A stretch of DNA of 64,000 bases from assembly GCA_963281155.1 (NCBI GenBank), contig CAUJLY010000001.1, forward strand, positions 186,001-250,000, in the 5' to 3' direction. Positions 23,601 to 34,715 of the stretch are shown piece by piece; within the stretch, counting starts at the first letter, position 1, and the number at the start of each line of letters is the position of its first letter. Source of the DNA: Rhabditophanes sp. KR3021 (Eukaryota > Nematoda > Chromadorea > Rhabditida > Alloionematidae). The translations under genes were made by a program, and so were the position numbers. The notes under the pieces are model-generated. The model was given only the letters and a program-made list of their open reading frames with translations, searched no databases and was not told the origin of the DNA.

Positions 23601-24878
23601 TCATAAATATAGTTGCCTCCAACCAAATATTTAACATTGATAACTCTGAGAAATATCATATTTTAGGAAGGTAACAAAATATAGATGGCAATTTGAGACA
23701 ATTTAAAACAATTCAACCATCTGGCACCAAATAAACTTACAAATTTCTTTTAAAAGTTTCCACATATTGAAGTGGCATCATAAACATAAGTATGTCTTAC
23801 TTTAATTAGTAAATAAGTGTATATGCCTCTAACTTATTATTAATTCATAATATACAATTATAGAGGCACTTTTGACATTCCTCATGCAACTAATGAGGAA
23901 CTACATTTTAAAATTTATTTAATAAGGGATCTTTAAGAAACCTACTAAAATTAATATCACCCAATTAAATGCTCTTAAAGTTCGGGGGTGCAATATTCGT
24001 ACACCTATAGGCTATTAGTTCCTTTGAATATGAATATTCAGACTTCAAAAAAGCTATTTAAAACATATAAGCTGCCCCATAAATACATTATTACATGTAC
24101 TTTTGTAAAGCTTCCTACACACGATGACGGTATATTTGAAATTAAATTTATTTACAAAGTCCGTTTAATGTTACTGTTATTTGAGAAGACAATCCTTACC
24201 ACTTTTAAAATACCAATTTGGGTTAGGTTAATGGTGTGAGTGCTTTCAACAATACCAAATCATTTTCAATTAATGTTATTGATATGGCAAAAGTACTTGT
24301 TTGGGTGGGTTTCTTTTTAATCAAACGTTTAATGACTTGGCATTGCTTGTGTAGATAAAGTATCTTTGTGGGGGATTTGGTTGTGTGAATGTTGTACCAA
24401 CAAATAGATCCTCACTATATCTATATGCGTTCCCGAAAAAGACACAGGCCTTAATAGTGTGTGGTTGGAGGATTGTTGTTACATTGAGCAAGTTTAATCA
24501 CGGCAAAGATGGATTGCTTTAAATTGTCAAGGTAGCAGCAGTTACTTAAATCACGGAACACATGCCATAGATGGTAACATTAGTATGGTGTGTGTTCAAA
24601 ACAAATAGGCCACCATGGATCTTGCCCAACAAAGGAGGATCCCTCCAACTCATTCAATTAATCGTGTACACTAATGTTATGCCAAGCTTAAACGCTTGCA
24701 TGTTTGATGATTGCGTTCATTAATTCCGTGCAACTTTGGTTTTGTTTATGGATTAAATTTTGGTTGGGAAGCAAATATTTGGATATTTTAATTATGTATT
24801 TTCTTTGTTAATCCAATTTTATTTTTATTTAGTTTACTTTTAGTTGGTTTTATTTTTATTTTAAATAACTAATTTAAA
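20645..24878. other. 4.2-kb gene desert
   Basis: Long AT-rich stretch with no frame that looks protein-coding on either strand. Many poly-A/T runs and short TATATATA tracts (for example near 22329 and 22639). A loose inverted repeat with arms TAACATTAGT (24575-24584) and ACTAATGTTA (24670-24679) lies near the right end, in a locally less AT-rich segment (24480-24720). No tRNA, rRNA or transposon recognised. Confidence 0.6.
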
Positions 24879-25461
24879 ATGGGAGATGTAAATGAGACTA
24901 AGATGTCGGATGGTCAACTTCACTCAAAGTACGATGGAAAACTAATTCATTATCTAAAGATTAAGGAAAAATTAGATGGCGCGGAATCTTTTTTTGATGT
25001 TTCGATCCACTATAGTGATTGCACCTCACTTAATGTCACCCCGACTTACAAAGACAACAATGAACATGACTCAGGAGTTGAAGATGATTGTAAAAGATCC
25101 CCTAAACAAATTGATGCCACCACACATTTTGAAATAGAAAACTATTACGTAAGTCATTCCAACTTCTTTGCAAATAATATTTTTTCAGCTTTTAAACAAT
25201 CAGAAACTTGTCAAATTGTTGGAAGAGGCTGAACTGGAAGAAGACTGCTCGATTCATGCAGAGATCATCAACTCTACTTACCTCCTCCGATACATCTCTC
25301 GCCTCATCCAACAAACAAAGCACATCAACAAAATAGACATCATTTATCACCCCCAACAAAGCGCAGATCCCCTGATTGATTTGATTGGTGGAATCGAGTG
25401 TGCCGATCACATCACCATCGTATGTTGTGACAAAATTCAAAAAATAATAAAAATGAAATAA
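24879..25461 (+). CDS. Hypothetical protein
   Basis: Exons 24879..25148 and 25189..25461 (GTAAGT ... TTTTTTCAG) give 180 aa. The first half is polar and acidic (SGVEDD, phosphorylatable Ser/Thr); the second half looks like a helical/beta domain (KLVKLLEEAELEEDCSIHAE, then IDIIYH and ITIVCC strands). No signal peptide or membrane segment; likely intracellular. I do not recognise the family. The shape of the second half, alternating helices and hydrophobic strands, recalls leucine-rich or FTH-like folds of nematode F-box proteins, but no F-box is seen. Confidence 0.6.
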
Positions 25462-25557
25462 TGTATCACCATCATACATACAACAATTATGCAATTTTTA
25501 TTAAGCTTTACTATCGTGCAGTTATTTAAAGTGGATTCCCTTATATCAAAATAAATA

Positions 25558-26635
25558 TCATCTAATACTTGCTAGTGCTTTTCCTTTACTTTTTTCTATT
25601 TGTTCAATCTTTTTCTTGCGCCTTTCCATCCTTTGTTGATCTAACTTTTTGTAATACCAAAAAATGGTTAGTGAGAGACAAGATATGCCAATTGTTGTTG
25701 TAGCTCCGATAAAATTGGCTGTATAAAAAGCTAGATTAAAGAAGGGTGAGTGTTGAGAGAACAGGACAGCAACCAAAACGTAACCATAAGGTAATCCAAT
25801 GGTAAAAAAGGTGCACATGGTCTGTAGTTTGTAATATAATAAAATAGTATCATATTTGTTTTGAATATTAATGTGTCAGCTATTTTTAATATGATTATGG
25901 AAGTCATTTCGGATTTGGAAATAAATATACAAATAATAAAAAGCCAACAAGACCACAGATATTAGTAAGAGTATAGCATAAATCATGGTTTGCAGTTGTT
26001 TTGACCCACCATATCCGGCTATCTTTATTTGTGGCGTTACAAGTGATCTTATTTGGGTGATGTTGTTAGATAGGTACAAGTCATGAACTTCCAAGACATC
26101 CAATTTTGAATACAAAATTAAAATAAAAAGTCCATGGGTGACCAAGACATATAACACAATATATATTTTGTCTTTTAAGGGATGTTGGTGGAATTGTCGT
26201 TTATTTACACTCAAATTTCGCCTTCCTAAAATATCATAATAAAGAAGAAAAGCAAAGGCCTGCATTCCATAAATATTGGTAGCCTGAAACAAATTCGGAA
26301 TTAATTAAATACTTGTCTCCTACAACACTTACTATCCCAATATGGCAGACGGAGTCACTAAAATTGGCTACTAAGCCGGTGCAAATAAAGCAATAAAGCG
26401 GTAGCAATGGCCTCATCCTTACAATGATTGTGGAATAAATAATAAACACAATAAAGAAAGTGGTTCTCAAAAGCAAGAAATGCAGATATCCTTTCGAAGA
26501 TTCTTTGCTCAATTTAATTAAATAGCACACCAAACCCACATTAATGACAAATGAAAAGAATCCAGACACATCCGCAACACACAACACCGGATCATGGATC
26601 CATTCAGAAAAAGAAACCAAAACGTTCCCACTCAT
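25558..26635 (-). CDS. Seven-transmembrane receptor, last intron without a visible GT donor
   Basis: Exons 26635..26333 and 26283..25876 carry five hydrophobic segments and end at a stop after a charged helix (FQIRNDFHNHIKNS). A separate frame, 25821..25558, supplies two more hydrophobic segments and a Lys/Arg-rich tail and begins right after a good acceptor (AAACTACAG). Together they make a normal seven-TM nematode receptor. However, the sequence between the end of TM5 and that acceptor contains no usable GT donor (the only GC is AATAGCTGAC, out of phase). Either the gene uses a non-canonical donor, the donor has been lost and the gene is decaying, or there is a sequence error. Family not assigned. 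Confidence 0.55.
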
Positions 26636-27167
26636 TCAAGCTATTTATTTTATAATAATATTATGGATACTTAAATTAACACATTTTTAAATGTTGACAA
26701 ATATTTTCAAATTACCTTACTCTAATTATTTACACAACCTCCCTTTTTATGGGTAAATGTGGTGTTGAAAGAAGTTAATTATTAAACTTAACCAGCGCCT
26801 TTCAATTTAATATAATTTGGCTTAATTATATCTTCATCAGTGGACAAATTATTCTAATTTAGACTGTCTTCTGCTCCCACCCCAAATTAACTCATTTTTT
26901 GTATAAAGCACTTTTGTTTAAAAATGTTCGTGCAGATTCAAAGATGAAAAAAGTAAACTTTAATTCAGTAACTAATTAACGTTTGTCCGAAATGGTTACA
27001 TTTTTGTTACATACATTTAACAAGGTTGTCATTTTATGTTGGTAAACGATTTAAACTGATCGCTTACTTTTGTTTTGACTTCTTTTTATTACCGACAAAC
27101 CCATCATACCACACTTGTATTCAATAAATTATTTATTTAACTAAAAAACCAAATTGTGAGCTTTAAT
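26636..27167. other. Intergenic, no gene seen
   Basis: 0.5 kb AT-rich spacer between a receptor start and the 3' end of the acyltransferase gene. Nothing recognised. Confidence 0.6.
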
Positions 27168-29217
27168 CTAGACGTCATCAAGAACCAGAAGATTACCCAT
27201 TTCCATCAAACTTTCTCTTAACGCAGCTTTAAAATTGACTTCACTTGTTTTGGTTGAATTGTTGTAATTGGAAATAGCAAAGAAGAGATAATTTGGCTGG
27301 ACATCGTAAAAGATACCGATCCCATCTTCCGTAACAGCTCCATAGGATGTGATTCCGTCTGCAAGGTATGCTGGAAAGGATGCTTGGGATGTTGAGATAG
27401 GAAAACGCATCATCTCACCCCACACTTTGTCAGAGAATATTTTCGGCATTTTATCTTTGTTTTGAGTGGCTAATTCATAAAGTGCTCCCAGGTGATTGTC
27501 GATTCCTTGGCCGGCACGATTCTAAAAACAAACTTTAAAAAAAGGCAATGATCAGTCAAGTTACTTCTTCTGCAATCTGTCCATGCTTAGCAGCTGCCTT
27601 AATAAGCAAACCTTTTTTCAATTTACTTTCTTCGTTCTTGTTAAATTTTGTCATGGCCTTCACAAATGACAAGGCTTCCCTTGTAGCTGCTCTGACATTA
27701 TCCACTCTGCCCATGTGAAAAGCTCTCGTTGAACATGACTCATACGATGAAACGAGGCAATTGAATAATTTATAATGCGTCAATTGAAAAGCCAGTTGTA
27801 CAAAACCATCTGGCGAAACACGGTACCTCTTGACTAAATCTTTCCCAAACTCATCAAACTTGAGGACATTTACTTGGAATTGGTTTGAAAGATAATCAAA
27901 CTGACCCATTCCACTCTCCAAAATCCACCTGGCTTCTTCTTTTATCTCAAATTTTATTTGAAATGGATTTAATTTAACATTAACGGCACTCTTTTCATTT
28001 CTTTTCACAAATTGGATATGTCCTACCAGTGCTTTAAGTGCAGATCCATCGACCACACTATGTTCCAACAATACTCCATTCGTGCCATCATCAGCAACGA
28101 TATATTGGACCGTGGCCTCGTACCATCTATTCAAACCAAAATTATCTGGCCCATGCCCATGCACCATATGATTAATTCGATGACAAACATGGTCTTCATA
28201 GTTGGCAGAAGTGTCCCTAAACGGTGTGTCTTTGATGAAATCTAAGCAAAGAACAGCACTCGCATCTCTGATCAAATCCAACCCATCCCGATTCTTCTTG
28301 TCTTTCACCATCAAACCCCAAAACTTAGCCGCATCCCCTCGACCCAAGGCAGTACCACCACTTGCCCCGTACTCACTCCCCCTACTCATCTTCATTAAAT
28401 CAAATAAATTTACATCTTCTTGACCAGTAATTAGTTCTTCTTTTGACATGTCAACTATTTGTGTTAATTGATACTCAATTTCTCCTTCCGTCAATACAGT
28501 TCCATTAAATTTGGTGTGAATGAAGTATGGTTTATTGTTGACCATCACAATAAAATGGGCGAAATCTTTCTTGTCATTTCCTTTGAAGTAAAGAGTATCC
28601 TTGTCAACACCAGGATCTCGGTATGAGTTGAGGATGGCTTGGAGTTGGTATGTGCATTCCACCACCTCATTTCCTTCCTTGTCTTTAAAAAAGGGGTAAT
28701 GGCCATTGGCAACACTTTCTCTGTAATCTTGCAAGGCAAAAACTTTCCAAGCTGCGAATTTTAGTTGTTCACTTACGTTTTTGAATGATTCCTGCTTGTG
28801 GGTATAAATAGGATTAGACAAAACAGGCAAACACCCCCTTTGCTCCAAATACATTTGGGGCAGCCAATATTTGGTCCCCCAATTATCACAACTTTCACTG
28901 ATTCTTTCTAATTCTTCTTGAATCTTAACACCTTCCCCATAAAATTCATTCACATAATCTAAAGTCTGGGTAAAACTCAAATCTTTATTCCCATCACAAA
29001 TAACATTTGCATACTCCAAATATTTCTTAAGACTTTCATCAATCAAAGGAATAGGTAATTTAGGTGGTTGTTTCTATAAAAAAAGAGAGAAGATACAATA
29101 TAGGAGATACCTATAATTAAAACTAACTTTGACAGCAACGACACCTTTCTTCAAACCCTCAATACCTCTCTTAGCAATAGAATGTAATTTGTAACTACTT
29201 TTAAGAAAACCTTTCAT
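27168..29217 (-). CDS. Carnitine/choline O-acyltransferase
   Basis: Exons 29217..29128, 29073..27565, 27521..27168 give 650 aa, near the size of carnitine acetyltransferase. The N-terminus (MKGFLKSSYKLHSIAKRG) is basic and amphipathic, as in mitochondrial presequences; an in-frame Met 16 codons upstream exists but would add a hydrophobic leader before it. Landmarks: LPIPLIDESLKKYL (start of the family domain), WLPQMYLEQR with the family W-x-x-x-YL, YRDPGVDKDTLYF, RWYEATVQYIVADDG and the catalytic histidine in LLEHSVVDG (about residue 368), then a long C-terminal half ending in a PNYLFFAISNYN strand. These enzymes exchange acyl groups between CoA and carnitine (or choline). No peroxisomal C-terminal tripeptide is seen. 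Acetyl versus longer-chain substrate cannot be told. Confidence 0.92.
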
Positions 29218-29880
29218 CCCCAAGCAAATATATATTAGCAATATTATATGCCAACTACCTACCAAAAGGTCATTTAAATAGTAACTTCATCTTATCAAAC
29301 AAACCCACTCCCCCACTCAATCATCAATCCCATGTATTAATTTTTGATAACTACAAAATAAAGACCTTACCATTTATCCTGATCATTTTATAATCAAATA
29401 ACATTAAAAATCAAATAAAATGGTAAGTTCATTTGACTTCGCAACATTTTTGATTGATATTCTAATTAGGATGCTATTTAAATTACATCATATATTAAAG
29501 GGTGATAAAGATGTGTGTGTGTGTATGTACTTAACTATTTTTATTCTAATAAGGTAACTTTTTGATGATTGATCAATTCTTTGTCACAACTTTACGACCA
29601 ATATTTTTTTTAATAAACAAGGATCAAGGCTGATCAACTATAAGTGTAAAGCCTTGATTGTTACCAAAAAGTTGTGTTAATGGTGGTTTTATTTTGTTTG
29701 TTTGTTATGCGTTACCTTTTCGTGCTAAAAAATAAGACTTACTTCAATTTTATTAAAAATAATTTAATACATATCAATTGAGTGTCTTGTTGGAAGGTAA
29801 CAAGAAGAAAGAGAAATTTAAAAGTAGTACATTCATATTTTGTAACAAGATGGCGAGATGTAAAAGGAAGGGGGCAATGA
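29218..29880. other. Intergenic, with an imperfect hairpin
   Basis: AT-rich spacer. A short (GT)n tract lies near 29512-29525. An imperfect inverted repeat spans about 29584-29678, with its best stem ATCAAGGCT (29623-29631) against AGCCTTGAT (29650-29658). No gene seen. Confidence 0.5.
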
Positions 29881-30615
29881 TTACAATAGGGCTCCAATCT
29901 CCTCCAACACTACTTCGAATTGATTTGGTATTTTGGATAGACCTTTCACCTCGAAGTTGTGATGTTTGAGGTCTTTGAGGGTACTTTGGATGGATCTTTT
30001 TAGATTCAACAAATCCGAATGAATGTCACTCCATTCCTTGTATTCGAGAGACTCTTTGTCGTGGAGGACATTTTCATGTTCAGTGCTGTATGAGTGGCAG
30101 GCATCTTTGATTCGCAAGTAAATGGATCTCATTTCTTTTTGGAGGTGGCGCCACTTGTTGGATAAAGCTTCTTGTTTCATTTCTTCTCTGAGTTCGGTGA
30201 TAGAGGTCTTACGACTTGCCTTTCTTTGTTCTTGGTGGCACGTTTTGTTGATGGCCTCGTAGTCTAAGTCAATCGGGCCGAGAGGATTTAAAATCAAGGA
30301 AGATGCAAGGCCTAGTGTCAAGGAACTGCTGATGTCGTCATCGTCGTCAGTGTCCTTTTCAGTTGACACAATGTCGTCTCTATCAATTTCTACTAACCCT
30401 TTTTTAGGAGGTGGGATTGTGTCTTGAAGAGAAGAGAATGGGTTTAGGATGACAGCTGACGCCACATTTAAGGTCTTTGAGTCTCTCGCCAAGTGTAAGC
30501 CCCCATCTTCATCTTCTGAACCGTCTGTTCCACTAATTTCCTTTATATTAATATCCGGATCAACTAATTGCTTCAAAGTCACGAAGTTGTCTTTAATCAA
30601 CTGCTTGTCTAACAT
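29881..30615 (-). CDS. Unknown acidic/coiled protein with an internal ILNP repeat
   Basis: Single exon of 244 aa. The start is the ATG 5 nt after TTTATTTTCAG (AG at 30622-30621), a likely trans-splice acceptor; the open frame continues upstream to 30906 but that part is low-complexity hydrophobic and not protein-like. Residues 1-150 are acidic with two similar motifs, LNVASAVILNPF and LGLASSLILNPL, and a DDDDD tract. Residues 155-244 form long amphipathic helices rich in Lys, Glu and Leu (ELREEMKQEALSNKWRHLQ). No signal peptide or membrane segment. Family not recognised; likely a cytoplasmic or nuclear adaptor-type protein. Confidence 0.68.
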   Translation of the reverse strand: MLDKQLIKDNFVTLKQLVDPDINIKEISGTDGSEDEDGGLHLARDSKTLNVASAVILNPFSSLQDTIPPPKKGLVEIDRDDIVSTEKDTDDDDDISSSLTLGLASSLILNPLGPIDLDYEAINKTCHQEQRKASRKTSITELREEMKQEALSNKWRHLQKEMRSIYLRIKDACHSYSTEHENVLHDKESLEYKEWSDIHSDLLNLKRSIQSTLKDLKHHNFEVKGLSKIPNQFEVVLEEIGALL

Positions 30616-31770
30616 GCTTTCTGAAAATAAACAAATTATTAAGTAACCCATAAATTGCGAAATGACTAAATGATGGCATAATATTTTAAAATATTTATAA
30701 TTGCTTTTGGAACAATCTCCTAACGTATAATCAGTTGGTATGAAAGTTAATAAGCGATGAGTCAATCCATTTTTAATTAATAATAGAAAGCTACACGCAA
30801 ATATGTAAAAAAAGAATGATGAAGTGATAAGGTTAGATGTAATTATTTGTAGAGGACGTATGATATGTTTGTTTGTGATTGTTTTAGGAAATGTAGACTC
30901 AAACAAAAAAGTGGTTGGATGTAGGAGAAAAATAATTTATTTTTTGAGCGCCTTTACACACTATAAACATCTAGATAAAGAGGGCTAGAGTTTAATTTAC
31001 TTGTTTAAAATAGTTATTGCGTCAAAATATTGTTGTTTTGGATGAGACATAAGAATCAATTTCGAAGTTGGTTTATTAAAAAATTAATCAAATTGATTGA
31101 AATAATGCTATGATTAATATTTATCATTCACCATACTAAAGTAATAAGACCGTTTTATCTCTAAAAAATATAACTGGGATGATAATATTATGTACATGCT
31201 ATACTAATCAAAGATTACCTCGTTGAAAATGGAGTGATAAATATGATTATCAAATATTTATTGCTAGATGATATAAAAGACGACGACACCAATCATGTGG
31301 TTCATTTGAAGACAGTTGGTTCCAACTTTTTATTTGATAAATAGTAAAAAAGCACACTGTTGTTGTTTGTTTGAGAATTTTTTGTCTTGCTGTGTTATTA
31401 TTTAAAAAAAATCAATGACAAACATATTTGATATGTAGGTAAAGCATTACACAAACTTACCACTAACACCATTATCACATTTTCATGTAGTGAGGGTGTA
31501 ATTTAGAAATAATAAGATCATCATATGAGTTGTTATTAATTTTTTTGTAATTAAAGGAAGCCAAGTAGCCGTAGAAGGTAAAACTCGATTGCAAATAACG
31601 TAACTGATGTATTTTCTTTTAGCTTCAAATACACGAAAGTTGTTTCCGTTGATTCTGATTTCAAATATACGCAATCAAGACATTCTTATCAGATCTATTT
31701 TATTAGATAAATTTATATGAAGTACTTAAGGGCATAGATAGGTTGGTGGTATGATTATTAGGTTGTGATT
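30616..31770. other. Intergenic, no gene seen
   Basis: AT-rich spacer of 1.2 kb between two minus-strand genes. Only short frames. Nothing recognised apart from the acceptor site just upstream of the preceding gene. Confidence 0.6.
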
Positions 31771-32676
31771 TTAATTGTTGTCCGTGATCGGCTTGACTTG
31801 GTGGATATTTTGAGGTGTTTTGAAAAGATGTTTGAGATGATTGATGACGTTCACATTCATTATTCCCATGACAAAGCCATCGTACGTGTAATATATTACC
31901 CAAACATAAGTACTGAGGAAAAACTTCACGTCTATGGAATAATTTTGATGAGGTTCGAATAAATAAAAAGAAATTAAAGCTCCAATCAAATAAATGTTGG
32001 AAAGAAGAACTTGGTAGAAGAGACGAATTTGAGCTGCATATTGGTGGGTTGTTAATCCAAGTGGAATCGTCTTCAAACAACTAAATCTAATTGCAATTTG
32101 AAGTAAAACAAAAGTGTCTAGTACCAACAAAAGGCTTCCACTTCCCATGCCGAACATAAAAACAAAATAATAAGACATAACATTGCAGACATCATTATTC
32201 AAATAAATCCAAGAAGTTCCATCGTGATGTAATGAGCAAATATTAGGTAGTATATAAGGAAACGAAATGATTAAAGATACACATACAATTGCAGTACAAA
32301 ATATATTTGTTTTTGTCTTTGTAAACATGTTTTTTGAAGTGAAGTGAAAATTCAAAATTAGAAATCTTTCCAGAGAAAGTAAAAGTCTGGAAAAATGGCC
32401 GATGTAATATCCGTATATTCCTATGAATCCGAAGAATTCATTGACTTTTAAAGGTGTTTTGATATATTTTAAAGTGTCGAGAGGAATCCAAAAGGCGTTG
32501 TGCATCAAAACTAGCAGATTTGATATCATAAATAATCTACCAATTCTAGAATACGAACTTGAAACAACTACTGAGGAGCAGAATAAATATAAACAATAGC
32601 CGTTTATTAATACACCGAACAAAGCTACCAAGGTAAAAGATGATAACATAGTTGAGGAAATTCTTTCCATCATCAA
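31771..32676 (-). CDS. Srx-like chemoreceptor
   Basis: Intronless frame of 301 aa with seven hydrophobic segments. The region at the end of TM3, SRLLLSLERFLILNFHF followed by a basic intracellular loop, and a WIYLNNDVCN extracellular loop before TM5, match the Srx family of nematode serpentine receptors (rhodopsin-like branch). C-terminal tail short. Predicted role: sensory or neuronal GPCR, ligand unknown. Three Met codons are adjacent at the start. Divergent neighbour of the pseudogene at 33.1 kb. Confidence 0.8.
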   Translation of the reverse strand: MMMERISSTMLSSFTLVALFGVLINGYCLYLFCSSVVVSSSYSRIGRLFMISNLLVLMHNAFWIPLDTLKYIKTPLKVNEFFGFIGIYGYYIGHFSRLLLSLERFLILNFHFTSKNMFTKTKTNIFCTAIVCVSLIISFPYILPNICSLHHDGTSWIYLNNDVCNVMSYYFVFMFGMGSGSLLLVLDTFVLLQIAIRFSCLKTIPLGLTTHQYAAQIRLFYQVLLSNIYLIGALISFYLFEPHQNYSIDVKFFLSTYVWVIYYTYDGFVMGIMNVNVINHLKHLFKTPQNIHQVKPITDNN

Positions 32677-33141
32677 ATATTTGCTAATGAATTGGTGGGG
32701 AAGGAAACATATAATAATGAAAAATAAGAATACTTTTACACTCCAAAAAGTTAACTACATTAATATTAGGAGGAAAGCACATTCCCATTGTGTGGAGTTT
32801 GTTTTGTGTCTGGAAGAATTTGGGTCGATCATACATAAAGCACAATTTATTTAAATTCACCCACTCATTTATGATACAAATTTTACTCTGATTTACTTTC
32901 TTTTATGGAATGAACCTTTGGACAGATCATTTAGTCATAATGAACTTCAAATTGGCAATATAAAGACAATCTGATACCATATCAAATGTTTTAATATCAC
33001 AAATTAATTTTTTACAACAAGGATGGATATATTTTATTTGAAGTTTGAGACAATTATGTTATCTCTGAGTCCAGAATGATAAGAATATGCTGTATAAAAG
33101 GGAGAAAAGTTTAACAAATGTTACCAATCATTCAACATCCA
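32677..33141. other. Intergenic, relic promoter of the pseudogene
   Basis: Holds TATAAAAG at 33093-33100, about 50 bp before the former start of the 33.1-34.5 kb pseudogene. Otherwise AT-rich spacer. Confidence 0.5.
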
Positions 33142-34486
33142 TGTGTTTAAACAATCGTTTGCTTTTTTGGTTGTTGGGGGAGTAACCAGTTATGGTGATG
33201 ATTCAGAAGGAACGGAATTTGTTGCTTCGTTTAGTGGGTGGCAGCTATCTGATGGAAGTTTACTCAATTCACTTATTATCATTCCTTCTCAAAAGGATAC
33301 TTCGTGTTCTATTAAATATGCCACGATTTCGGATCAATGTTAATGCCATTTTCGGAAAAACGAACGAAGTAAGAAGAGTCTACAGATATTTAATAATTTT
33401 AGGTTCGTTTGTTCAATGAAGACATTTATTTAGTGGCATAAACAGTCCTCCAGGCCTTCATGATATGGTTGATACGAGAATTTTCATGCCAAGACAGCGT
33501 TAAACTTCTCGGAAAAGCATTTTACGTTACTAGAGCTAACTCTGGTTTATTCTTGATTCCATCAATTAAGTCTGCAGTTGGTTCCAATTCGTTGTTGCTT
33601 TGCCATCTTCAGTCTACGAAAGTTTAGCCTATGTCATTGTTTTGCCAACCGATTCAGTAACCGTAGATTACAAGATGTACACCAGCCAAATATTATACAA
33701 CACTGCCTCCAAACCTTACAAAACATCCCCCGCCAACCTCAATCTTACTACCTTGCGTATTTGGAAGATCTAGCCAACGTAAACTTCGTCATTGATTCAA
33801 CTTGTCCAGTCATGATTTCCTTACTCGTACCACACAACAATATTCAACATCCGGAAATTGTTACATAAATTATATGTCAAGGATGCTTATTGCCAATACA
33901 GTCAAGGCGTCCAATCAACACATCTCCCCCCAACAACAAACAATCATTTCACCTCTAGACTTTACATTTCTCCACCAGTTGCTTGTGATTGTGGCGAAAA
34001 ATTGAAAGTGACTGTCTTTGATGACAACAAATTAGCTTGAGGCAAAGAAATGGAAGTTTCTAAACTTGGATTCAGTAACTTTACTTTTGGGGAGAGAAGA
34101 CAACTTGGTTTAGTTTGAGGTTGTGGAGCCATGCCAGCCATCAGATTTGGATTGGGGATGGTGATGTTAGTGGAGCATTCGGACATTTTATTCATCATGT
34201 CCCATCAACTGCTGAATACGTCACTGCAATTCACAAAGATTGCACGCTTGAAATTTATACTGATGATGCTACTACCACTAAACTTGACGCTCCCGCCCTT
34301 GATTCTACCAAAACTCCTTCATCAGTCCTCTCACAAAAGTACACCACATTTTGATTGACGCCAAAGGTTCAGCAATTCATACCATTCAACCATCCAGACA
34401 TTACATACCATATGTCATCTGCAAGCATCTGAATGTTGTCTTCGATTCAACTGGCTATTTAACTGCTTTCAATAAAAGAAAATAAT
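33142..34486 (+). pseudogene. Decayed third copy of the IgGFc-like secreted protein family
   Basis: Fragments in different + frames match the 535-aa paralogue in order. The N-terminal block FKQSFAFLVVGG and TEFVASFSGW aligns with FKGLGLLLL and RFVATFSGY, but its start codon is GTG. Middle fragments include LAYVIVLP and VACDCGEKLKVTVFDDN. The end includes HKDCTLEIYTDDATTTKLD and a last fragment reading AIHTIQPSRHYIPYVI, aligned with the GIHTFSCGGNYIAYAI block. Multiple stops and frame changes separate the pieces, and no intron set restores a frame. The upstream TATA box is kept. I call it a pseudogene; a short transcribed remnant is possible. Confidence 0.78.
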
Positions 34487-34715
34487 TGGTATCTTACTTT
34501 CTTACACACCCCAATAAAAATATAAACATTTATTAAATCAAATGTATGTATGGCAAGCATTAATTAAATCGAGAAAAAAAGTAGTCACGTCATTGTAATA
34601 ATAAGGTAGCTTTGAGTAAGTTGTTTGGATTACATGTTTTATTAAATTACTAGTCAATGTACGGACTTGGGTTTAGGTATTTAGGAATTTAAAATTTATT
34701 GAACTAAATTCTTAG

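Noticed and set aside
29512..29525. (GT)n tract
   Set aside because: Only about seven repeats; ordinary microsatellite noise.
30616..30906. 97-codon upstream extension of the acidic/coiled protein
   Set aside because: Changes abruptly to low-complexity hydrophobic sequence and precedes a strong acceptor site next to a better ATG.
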